Below, one piece after another: positions 1 to 4,767 of a stretch of DNA of 6,466 bases (positions are counted from its first letter, which is position 1; every line of letters starts with the position of its first letter). The notes under the pieces are model-generated. The model was not told where the DNA came from. It made no database searches and worked only from the letters and a program-made list of their open reading frames with translations. The stretch is from a bacterium. Lineage in GTDB: Bacteria; Bacillota; Clostridia; Oscillospirales; Acutalibacteraceae. The translations under genes and the position numbers were made by a program. Location of the stretch: the NCBI GenBank assembly GCA_020625635.1, contig JAHLBL010000097.1, positions 1-6,466 of the forward strand, written 5' to 3'.

Positions 1-39
1 TTTTATTCGGGTTTACCCCAACTATTGACAGAGAGCCAA

Positions 40-76
40 AACGAAAAACAGGTCACCCGAAACAGCGGATGACCTG
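40..76 (-). terminator. Intrinsic terminator of the acidic-tail protein gene
   Basis: Read on the minus strand, arms CAGGTCATCCG (76-66) and CGGGTGACCTG (59-49) pair over 11 positions with one G-U wobble around a 6-nt loop. They are followed directly by TTTTTCGTTTT. The stem begins about 17 nt after the stop codon of the minus-strand gene, as expected of a Rho-independent terminator. On the plus strand no T-run follows, so it acts in one direction. Confidence 0.85.
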
Positions 77-92
77 CGGTGTTATTGAGTTA

Positions 93-644
93 TCAGAAAC
101 TGTCGTCCTCGGCAACCTCAGCGTCGGCGGAAACTACTGTCTCAACACTCTCCTCGACGGCTTCGGTATCAGCGGAAGCGACTGTCTCAACAGCCTCCTC
201 GACAGCCTCCTCAACAGCTTCCTCGGCTGCCTCGGCGGGCTCGAAGGGGGATTCGTCGTACTCGTCCTCGTTGGAGCAGGCTACGGTGATGTCCTCGAGG
301 TCGCTCGTGTCGTATTCCTTTACGGCGACGGTGTCGCGAGCCTCAATAAGCTGACGGTAGCGCTCTCTCGCCTTGACGATCTGCTTCTTGGAGTTCTCGA
401 TAATAAGGAAAAGCTCCTCCTCGTTGGGACATACCTCGGACTTGTCGCCCACCTTGTTTTCGTAGTACTTCTTTCCGAGGGTGATGTAAGCGCGGTTGAT
501 CATCTCGCACTCGTTGCGCATAACGGTGCGGAGACGGTTGAGCTGCGCGTTAAGGCGGTTCTTCTCGATTATAGTCTGCGCGATACCCGAAACGGTATCG
601 ACCGCGCCTGTAAAGCCGTTTTTAACTGAATCAAAAATAGTCAT
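93..644 (-). CDS. Hypothetical protein with amphipathic N-terminal half and repeated acidic C-terminal tail
   Basis: This 183-residue protein has no recognised enzymatic motif. Residues 1-25 (MTIFDSVKNGFTGAVDTVSG...) are a short amphipathic stretch. Residues 26-105 are rich in Lys, Arg, Glu and Leu and probably helical or coiled coil, including LGKKYYENKVGD at about 56-67. The pattern 'FDSV...G...NRLNAQL...LGKKYYE' resembles the N-terminus of small clostridial proteins that often carry a C-terminal zinc ribbon, but no paired cysteines are present here (only C46, C72, C123). From about residue 112 the protein is very acidic: EEAV tetrads at about 141-152, then two 15-residue near-repeats (149-163 and 164-178). 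There is no signal peptide or membrane segment, so it is probably cytoplasmic. The start is set by the ATG at 644-642 with AAGGAG six nt upstream. The gene is monocistronic. Coding potential is well supported; function is unknown. Confidence 0.85.
   Translation of the reverse strand: MTIFDSVKNGFTGAVDTVSGIAQTIIEKNRLNAQLNRLRTVMRNECEMINRAYITLGKKYYENKVGDKSEVCPNEEELFLIIENSKKQIVKARERYRQLIEARDTVAVKEYDTSDLEDITVACSNEDEYDESPFEPAEAAEEAVEEAVEEAVETVASADTEAVEESVETVVSADAEVAEDDSF
135..231 (-). repeat. Repeated acidic-tail coding DNA (15-residue and 4-residue units)
   Basis: Two 45-nt in-frame near-copies (offset 45 nt, for example GCGGAAACTACTGTCTC at 127 and GCGGAAGCGACTGTCTC at 172 on the plus strand) encode EEAVETVASADTEAV and EESVETVVSADAEVA. 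Next to them, 12-nt units of the form CCTCCTCGACAG / CCTCCTCAACAG / CTTCCTCGGCTG (about 193-230) encode EEAV tetrads. Every unit is a multiple of three, so changes in copy number would keep the reading frame. Confidence 0.75.
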
Positions 645-650
645 AGCAAT

Positions 651-656
651 CTCCTT
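651..656 (-). promoter_or_regulatory. Ribosome binding site of the acidic-tail protein gene
   Basis: The minus strand reads AAGGAG, with 6 nt between it and the ATG at 644. This strong match fixes the start codon and supports the minus-strand reading over the long open frame on the other strand. Confidence 0.8.
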
Positions 657-682
657 AATATACTAAGTCAATATATACTAAT

Positions 683-711
683 ATTATTGCAGAAAAACAG
701 AAATAAATCAA
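683..711 (-). promoter_or_regulatory. Candidate promoter of the acidic-tail protein gene
   Basis: On the minus strand, TTGATT (711-706) lies 17 bp from AATAAT (688-683), and the -10 is preceded by TGC, an extended -10 feature. This would place the transcript start near 676, giving a leader of about 30 nt before the ATG. The region is AT-rich, so neighbouring hexamers (for example TAATAT) are possible alternatives. Confidence 0.45.
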
Positions 712-764
712 TATTTTTTTGAAAATAATCGGATATTTTATTTAAAATGTATCAAACTCATCAC

Positions 765-780
765 TTTCTCTTGCGAGAAA
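765..780. promoter_or_regulatory. Inverted repeat over the -35 element, possible operator
   Basis: TTTCTC (765-770) and GAGAAA (775-780) are perfect inverted arms around TTGC. The symmetry centre lies inside the -35 hexamer at 771-776 of the promoter for the plus-strand operon. A repressor bound here would block RNA polymerase, but no regulator can be assigned and a chance palindrome of this size is possible. Confidence 0.3.
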
Positions 781-799
781 AAACCGCTTATGATATAAT
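771..799 (+). promoter_or_regulatory. Sigma-A-type promoter of the CpXC-azlCD operon
   Basis: TTGCGA (771-776) and a perfect TATAAT (794-799) are separated by exactly 17 bp, and TGA precedes the -10 (791-793), giving an extended -10. The predicted transcript start is around 805-807, so the leader before the ATG at 836 is only about 30 nt, too short for a T-box or riboswitch. Confidence 0.7.
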
Positions 800-813
800 A
801 TTTATTCAATAAC

Positions 814-822
814 AAGGAAAGG
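814..822 (+). promoter_or_regulatory. Ribosome binding site of the CpXC gene, long spacing
   Basis: AAGGAAAGG is the only purine-rich stretch before the ATG at 836 and leaves 13 nt between them, longer than usual. No in-frame ATG, GTG or TTG lies closer, and the next Met is residue 41, beyond the first CxxC pair, so the start at 836 is still preferred. Weak initiation is a reasonable inference. Confidence 0.55.
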
Positions 823-835
823 TCGCTGGTTTGTT

Positions 836-1540
836 ATGGCAGCCTCTAATATTATACACAAAAAAATCGTCTGCCCTAAGTGCGGTGAGCCGACCGAGGC
901 GGATCTGCACACAAGCGTAAACGTCACCAATCACAGGGACTTGCGCGCGAAGGTTATGAACGAGAGCCTGTTCCGCTGGAGCTGCAAAAACTGCGGCTAT
1001 TCGGCGAGACTTACATATCCCGTGCTTTATAACGATATGAAGAACCGCTTTATGGTATACCTCATCCCGAGAATAGAGCATTTCCAGCTTGCCGACAAGC
1101 AGCTTGAGGACGAGTTCAACACGCTCAAGCACATCGACAAGCGCATTGTGCCCGACTTCAACACCTTTAAGGAGAAGATTTTCATTTTCGAGAGCGGGCT
1201 TGACGATATGGCGCTGGAGCTTACTAAGCTCGCTGTATCACAGACTGTGTCAAAGAAGCTCGGCACTGAGGTCACCGAGGGGTACCTCTCGATGTACAAC
1301 ACCGAGAACAACACGATGGGCTTTACGTTCTTCACAGGGGAGAACAAGGAGCCTTACGTCCAGAGCGCGAGGCTTGAGATTTACGGCAAGTCCGTCAGCG
1401 TTGTGAACGAGCTCGCCGTCAAGGACAAGAAGCTCAAGGGCTTTATACGCGTAGACCGCGAGTGGGCGGAGAATATCCTCTACCGCTACAAGAGGGGCAA
1501 GCAGGTTGCCCGACAGAATAAGGAAACGGAATCGGAGTAA
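836..1540 (+). CDS. CpXC domain protein (two-knuckle zinc-binding protein)
   Basis: This 234-residue soluble protein begins with a zinc-ribbon-like module: CPKCG at residues 13-17 and SCKNCGY at 49-55. The four cysteines C13, C16, C50 and C53 could hold one zinc ion. The run between them (LHTSVNVTNHRDLRAKVMNESLFRWSC) followed by the hydrophobic YPVLYNDM at 61-68 matches the layout of the CpXC family (Pfam CpXC), whose biochemical role is not established. Residues 70-215 form a mixed alpha/beta region with no motif I recognise, and the C-terminus (about 216-234) is basic then acidic and probably disordered. No signal peptide or membrane segment is visible. It is the first gene of an operon whose next gene, azlC, starts 9 nt after its stop. 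The linkage hints at a regulatory or accessory role for the exporter, but that is inference. Family assignment is fairly secure, function is not. Confidence 0.85.
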   Translation: MAASNIIHKKIVCPKCGEPTEADLHTSVNVTNHRDLRAKVMNESLFRWSCKNCGYSARLTYPVLYNDMKNRFMVYLIPRIEHFQLADKQLEDEFNTLKHIDKRIVPDFNTFKEKIFIFESGLDDMALELTKLAVSQTVSKKLGTEVTEGYLSMYNTENNTMGFTFFTGENKEPYVQSARLEIYGKSVSVVNELAVKDKKLKGFIRVDREWAENILYRYKRGKQVARQNKETESE

Positions 1541-1549
1541 TCAGGGGTA

Positions 1550-2242
1550 ATGAGAAGAATAATTAAAAAATGCTTCCCGTCCACCATACCCGTGCTGTTC
1601 GGCTATATCCCGCTCGGCTTTGCCTTCGGAGTTATGCTCAGCGCCGCGGGCTACAATCCGCTGTGGGCTTTTGTAATGAGCCTTACGATATTCGCGGGGA
1701 CGGGACAGTTTTTGTGCGTCGCACTGCTTGCCGCGGGAGCCGATATCCCGCAGGTAATACTGATGACGTTTTTAATAAATTTCAGGCATTTTTTCTACGG
1801 TCTGTCGCTTATCGTGAAGTACCACGGTACGGGCGGACTTAGGTGGTATATGATGTTCGGAATGACGGACGAGACCTACGCCGTTATGACCTCCACAAAG
1901 GTTCCCGACGGCGTCGAGCCGAAGTACTATTACTTCACCGTAACCCTGCTCGACCACATCTACTGGATAGCGGGCGGCGTGCTCGGCGCGTCCGTGGGCT
2001 GGCTGGTGGACTTCAACTCTACGGGAATCGAGTTCGTTATGACGGCGCTGTTCGCCGTGCTGGTCGTCGAGCAGTGGAAGAACAACAAAATCCATTTGCC
2101 CGCGCTGATAGGCTTTATCGTCCCGATCGTGAGCCTGCTTGTGCTCGGTTCGGAGCATTTCCTGATACCCGCGCTGTTTGTGGTTTCGGCTCTGCTGCTG
2201 CTTCTGAGACCTAAGCTCGACAGAGGGGAGGCTGAGCCGTGA
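1550..2242 (+). CDS. azlC: AzlC family branched-chain amino acid export permease, large subunit
   Basis: AzlC is the large membrane subunit of AzlCD-type exporters, which are known to export branched-chain amino acids or their toxic analogues (for example 4-azaleucine in Bacillus subtilis). At 230 residues it has the usual family length. Visible family features are FGYIPLGFAFGVM at 17-29, IFAGTGQFL at 47-55, INFRHFFYGLSL at 76-87, the TDETYA motif at 106-111, LDHIYWIAGGVLGA at 134-147 and GIEFVMTALFAVL at 159-171. Hydrophobic segments lie near 12-32, 38-62, 130-152, 158-174, 183-200 and 203-219. The ATG at 1550 lies 9 nt past the CpXC stop. AGGGG at 1543-1547 leaves only 2 nt, so initiation may depend on translational coupling or on GGAG at 1534-1537. 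It overlaps azlD by 4 nt. The substrate is inferred from the family, and other small amino acids cannot be excluded. Confidence 0.92.
   Translation: MRRIIKKCFPSTIPVLFGYIPLGFAFGVMLSAAGYNPLWAFVMSLTIFAGTGQFLCVALLAAGADIPQVILMTFLINFRHFFYGLSLIVKYHGTGGLRWYMMFGMTDETYAVMTSTKVPDGVEPKYYYFTVTLLDHIYWIAGGVLGASVGWLVDFNSTGIEFVMTALFAVLVVEQWKNNKIHLPALIGFIVPIVSLLVLGSEHFLIPALFVVSALLLLLRPKLDRGEAEP
2223..2231 (+). promoter_or_regulatory. Ribosome binding site of azlD
   Basis: GAGGGGAGG lies inside the 3' end of azlC, 7 nt before the GTG at 2239. It supports the non-ATG start and the 4-nt GTGA overlap with the azlC stop. Confidence 0.8.
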
Positions 2243-2571
2243 TCGGTTTCTGGCACAGCGTCGCGATAATCGCCGCCGCGGCGGTAACGACAGCCGCCAC
2301 TCGCTTCGCAGCGTTTCTTATTTTTGACCACGGCGGAGAGCCGCCCAAGTGGATAAAGTACATCGGCACGGTTCTTCCCGCCGCGCTTATGAGCGTGCTG
2401 CTGATTTACTGCCTCAAGGACGTGAGCTTCACCGCGGGCTCCCACGGGATCCCCGAACTCGGCTGTATAGGCGTAGCCGTGGGACTCCACCTCTGGAAAA
2501 GAAACGTACTGCTAAGCATCGGTGTGAGCACGGTGCTCTATATGGTTCTGGTGCAGACTGTGTTTGCTTGA
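2239..2571 (+). CDS. azlD: AzlD family branched-chain amino acid export, small subunit
   Basis: AzlD is the small membrane partner of AzlC. It has 110 residues, typical for the family, with about four hydrophobic segments near 5-27, 41-58, 72-84 and 89-108. Family features are TRFAAFLIF at 21-29, the P-x-WIKYIGTVLPAALMS run at about 36-52 and the YCLKDV motif at 57-62. It starts with GTG, sharing GTGA with the azlC stop codon, which implies coupled translation and stoichiometric production of the two subunits. It is the last gene of the operon and is followed by two hairpins. The pair probably exports leucine, isoleucine or valine across the cytoplasmic membrane. Specificity rests on family knowledge only. 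Confidence 0.9.
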   Translation: MIGFWHSVAIIAAAAVTTAATRFAAFLIFDHGGEPPKWIKYIGTVLPAALMSVLLIYCLKDVSFTAGSHGIPELGCIGVAVGLHLWKRNVLLSIGVSTVLYMVLVQTVFA

Positions 2572-2593
2572 TTTATTTATATGCATAAAATGG

Positions 2594-2627
2594 GGCTGGC
2601 TCAAAGTCAAACGAGTTTGAGTCAGCC
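2594..2627 (+). repeat. Inverted repeat (hairpin 1) downstream of azlD
   Basis: GGCTGGCTCAAA (2594-2605) pairs with TTTGAGTCAGCC (2616-2627) as a 12-bp stem with one G-U wobble and a 10-nt loop. No T-run follows on the plus strand (TTAAGATCGG). On the minus strand the wobble becomes an A-C mismatch and a short TTTTAT lies 3 nt beyond. It may be a decayed or factor-dependent terminator, or a repeated intergenic element. Confidence 0.6.
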
Positions 2628-2652
2628 TTAAGATCGGTAAATAAGCGAATTT

Positions 2653-2686
2653 AGCGGAGGCTGACCAATAGGTCAGCCTCCGTTTT
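2653..2686 (+). terminator. Intrinsic terminator of the CpXC-azlCD operon
   Basis: CGGAGGCTGACC (2655-2666) and GGTCAGCCTCCG (2671-2682) form a perfect 12-bp stem with an AATA loop, extendable by a G-U and an A-T pair, followed by TTTT (2683-2686) then GCG. It sits between the convergent ends of azlD and ptsI. On the minus strand no T-run follows it, so its value as a ptsI terminator is doubtful, although the stem itself could protect the 3' end. Confidence 0.75.
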
Positions 2687-2694
2687 GCGTAAAT

Positions 2695-4395
2695 TTATAC
2701 TATTGATTTAAGATAAGCCGTGACCTCCGCCTCGGTCGCCATCGACATAACCTTTTCGGCAACGGCGTCAGCCTCTGCCTTGGTCCATTTGGCGATGTTC
2801 TTTCTGAGCTTCAGTACCGACGGAGCGGATACGCTGAACTCGGTAAGACCGAAGGAAATTAGCAGCGGAGTCATCATCGGATTCGCGGCAGCCTCGCCGC
2901 ACATTCCGACGGGGATTCCCGCCTCTGTGGCACAGCGGATAATTCTCTGTATCATCATCAGCACGCTGGGCTGGAAGGGTGAGTAGAGGTACGCTACGTC
3001 GCTGTTTCCTCTGTCAGCCGCCATCGTGTAGCCCGTGAGGTCGTTCGTGCCGATCGAGAAGAAGTCGGCTTCCTTAGCCAGCAGATGGGCGATCACGCCC
3101 GACGCGGCTGTCTCGGTCATAACGCCGACCTTGATGTTTTCGTCAAAATCAATACCCGACAATCTGAGGTCTGCCTTTGCTTCTTCGACGATCTCCTTGC
3201 CCGCTCTGAGCTCTTCAACAGCGGTGATGAGCGGGAACATGATCCTGATGTCGCCGAAAGCGCTGGCTCTGAGGATCGCCTTGATCTGCGATTTGAACAT
3301 ATCGCGGTTCTTCAGGCAGTAGCGGATCGCGCGGAAGCCCATAAAGGGGTTCTCCTCTTTTTCGAGTCCGAGATAGGGAATCTCCTTGTCGCCGCCGATA
3401 TCGAGTGTGCGTATGATTATCGGCGCGCCCTTCATAATCAGTGAAGCCTGCTTGTAAGCCTCAAACTGCTCGTCCTCGGTGGGAAGAGCGTTTCTGTCCA
3501 TAAAGAGGAATTCGGTGCGGAAAAGTCCTACGCCTTCGCCGTCCGCAGCAATCGCCTTTGTCGCGTCCTTCGGCGTGCCGATGTTGCAGAACAGCTCGTA
3601 TTCCTCGCCGCTGGCGGATAATGTCTTTTTGCCGCGGTAGTTCTCGAGCTCGCGCTTTTCTCTGAGGTACGCGTCGCGCTTGCCCGCGTATTCGTTTATC
3701 GTCGCCTCGTCGGGAGCCGTTACGACCTTGCCCTCGCCGCCGTCAACAATAACCTGCTCGCCTGTGGAGAGCGAGGATGTGGCATTCTCTACGCTGAGCA
3801 CGGCGGGAATCTCGAGAGCTCTCGCGAGGATCGCGGAGTGAGAGGTCTGGCTTCCCGTTTCGGTGATGATACCGACGATGTTTTCCTTTTTGATTCCCGC
3901 TGTCATCGAGGGGGTAAGCTCCTTTACAACGATAACGGTTCCTGCGGGAGCGTCGCTGATTTTTACGGAGTGAACTCCTAAAAGGATTGAAATAATGCCG
4001 TCGCGGATGTCCTTAACGTCCGTCGCGCGCTGCATTGTGAGCTCGTCGCCCGTTGCCGAGAACATATCTATGAACATCTGGCATATCTGCTCGACGCTCT
4101 TCTCGGCGCACTGACCTGCCTTGATAAGGTTCTCAATCTCGCCGTTCATAAACGGGTCGCTGATGATAGCGATATGACCTTCGAGAATTTCGGCTTCCTT
4201 GTTGCCTGTAGATTTGCGGATCGCGTCCGCCTGTTCCATTGTTTCGTCGCAGAACGCCTTTACCGCGTCGTGATAACGCTGAAGCTCCGCGTCAACGTCG
4301 GTAACCTCTTTGGCTACGTACTCGAGCTTCTGTTCCGCGATTATCATAACTTTACCGATTCCGATACCCTCGGAAGCGGCTATTCCGTTTAACAT
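2695..4395 (-). CDS. ptsI: PTS Enzyme I (PEP-protein phosphotransferase)
   Basis: Enzyme I is the cytoplasmic first step of the PTS: it autophosphorylates on histidine from PEP and passes the phosphate to HPr. Numbering is from the ATG at 4395 (566 residues, normal family length); adding 3 gives the E. coli numbering over the key motifs. The N-terminal EIN part holds the phospho-His motif GSQTSHSAILAR with His186. The C-terminal PEP-binding barrel shows GVGLFRTEFLFMDR (Arg293), RTLDIGGDKE (Arg329), ENPFMGFRAIR, the Glu428 loop (MTETAAS), IGTND (Asn451-Asp452), AADRGN (Arg462) and GMCGEAA with catalytic Cys499. All key catalytic residues are present. The usual Gln of DLTQYT is Gly455. A GTG nine nt upstream (4404) is possible, but GAGGTGA (4401-4407) overlaps it and sits 5 nt before this ATG, so ATG is chosen. 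It is the last gene of the cluster, 37 nt after ptsH. Confidence 0.96.
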   Translation of the reverse strand: MLNGIAASEGIGIGKVMIIAEQKLEYVAKEVTDVDAELQRYHDAVKAFCDETMEQADAIRKSTGNKEAEILEGHIAIISDPFMNGEIENLIKAGQCAEKSVEQICQMFIDMFSATGDELTMQRATDVKDIRDGIISILLGVHSVKISDAPAGTVIVVKELTPSMTAGIKKENIVGIITETGSQTSHSAILARALEIPAVLSVENATSSLSTGEQVIVDGGEGKVVTAPDEATINEYAGKRDAYLREKRELENYRGKKTLSASGEEYELFCNIGTPKDATKAIAADGEGVGLFRTEFLFMDRNALPTEDEQFEAYKQASLIMKGAPIIIRTLDIGGDKEIPYLGLEKEENPFMGFRAIRYCLKNRDMFKSQIKAILRASAFGDIRIMFPLITAVEELRAGKEIVEEAKADLRLSGIDFDENIKVGVMTETAASGVIAHLLAKEADFFSIGTNDLTGYTMAADRGNSDVAYLYSPFQPSVLMMIQRIIRCATEAGIPVGMCGEAAANPMMTPLLISFGLTEFSVSAPSVLKLRKNIAKWTKAEADAVAEKVMSMATEAEVTAYLKSIV

Positions 4396-4400
4396 TTCAG

Positions 4401-4407
4401 TCACCTC
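4401..4407 (-). promoter_or_regulatory. Ribosome binding site deciding the ptsI start
   Basis: On the minus strand GAGGTGA is followed by 5 nt and then the ATG at 4395. The GTG at 4404-4402 lies inside this element and therefore cannot use it. The protein then begins MLNGIAASEGIG, matching where other Enzymes I begin. Confidence 0.8.
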
Positions 4408-4432
4408 GCTTTTAGTTTAAAGGTGCAAAAGC

Positions 4433-4696
4433 TTATTCGCCGAAACCGCTTTCGATAAGCTGAACAGCCTCCGCGAGAGCAGCCTCTTCGTCTGCGCCCG
4501 TGCATACTACCTCAACCTCGTTGCCGCACTTGATGCACGCCGCGATGATGTTCATAAGACTCTTTGCGTTTACGTCGCTGCCGTTGTGTCTGAGAACTAC
4601 GTCGCTGGAGTATTTAGCCATAGCTGTAGCGAAATTTGAGGCGGGGCGCATATGAAAGCCCTGCGCGTTAACGATTGTAAGTTTTTTTGATACCAT
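4433..4696 (-). CDS. ptsH: HPr, phosphocarrier protein of the PTS
   Basis: HPr is the small cytoplasmic phosphocarrier between Enzyme I and the sugar-specific EIIA domains. It has 87 residues, the normal size. The active-site motif is NAQGFHMRPAS with His15 and Arg17 at the canonical positions; Met replaces the common Ala16. Ser46 lies in NAKSLMNI, equivalent to the site phosphorylated by HPr kinase in Gram-positives, where P-Ser-HPr serves catabolite repression through CcpA. The surrounding sequence departs from the classical KSIMGVM, so the HPr kinase and CcpA connection is likely but not proven. The protein has two cysteines close together (IIAACIKCGNE, residues 54 and 57). AAGGAG (4711-4706) lies 9 nt before the ATG. 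It sits between fruA and ptsI on the same strand, so all three are probably cotranscribed. Confidence 0.95.
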   Translation of the reverse strand: MVSKKLTIVNAQGFHMRPASNFATAMAKYSSDVVLRHNGSDVNAKSLMNIIAACIKCGNEVEVVCTGADEEAALAEAVQLIESGFGE

Positions 4697-4705
4697 AATA
4701 GTTTT

Positions 4706-4711
4706 CTCCTT
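4706..4711 (-). promoter_or_regulatory. Ribosome binding site of ptsH
   Basis: The minus strand reads AAGGAG within AAAAGGAGAA, 9 nt before the ATG at 4696. It lies outside the intercistronic hairpin, so the hairpin does not mask it directly. Confidence 0.8.
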
Positions 4712-4726
4712 TTATTTCAGTTAGTA

Positions 4727-4767
4727 ACCTGTACCCCTGTAAAAGGGGTACAGGTGTTTTGTTTTTT
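4727..4767 (+). terminator. Hairpin between fruA and ptsH, terminator-like on the plus strand
   Basis: ACCTGTACCCCT (4727-4738) and AGGGGTACAGGT (4744-4755) form a perfect 12-bp stem with a 5-nt loop. On the plus strand it is followed by GTTTTGTTTTTT, the form of an intrinsic terminator, although it faces against the operon and no plus-strand gene is seen before it. In the minus-strand transcript the stem is preceded by an A-rich stretch and followed by TACTAAC, so it should not stop transcription. There it would be an intercistronic stem that might protect or process the mRNA, with fruA and ptsHI levels differing as a result. The structure is clear; the role is inferred. Confidence 0.55.

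Noticed and set aside
1..39. TTGACA at 25-30 and a GGGT/ACCC inverted pair at 9-18 as a promoter or terminator
   Set aside because: No -10 element follows TTGACA at a usable distance: the sequence 17 bp downstream is in the GC-rich terminator stem. The inverted pair has a 2-nt loop and cannot form a stable hairpin.
127..230. CRISPR-like or mobile repeat array
   Set aside because: The repeats are in-frame, imperfect and adjoining without unique spacers, so they are coding repeats of the acidic tail.
69..629. Long plus-strand open frame opposite the acidic-tail gene
   Set aside because: It lies on the complement of the repetitive GAG/GCC-rich coding DNA, has no ribosome binding site, and begins inside the terminator stem. 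The minus-strand reading has promoter, RBS, start and terminator all in place.
800..835. T-box or riboswitch leader for the azlCD operon
   Set aside because: The leader predicted from the promoter is about 30 nt, far too short for a T-box or known riboswitch, and shows no conserved core.
1960..2490. Minus-strand open frame opposite azlC and azlD
   Set aside because: It is the complement of two clear membrane-protein genes and has low-complexity composition and no start signals.
4402..4404. GTG start for ptsI nine nt upstream
   Set aside because: The GTG lies within the GAGGTGA ribosome binding site, leaving no spacing. The downstream ATG has a 5-nt spacing and matches the family N-terminus.
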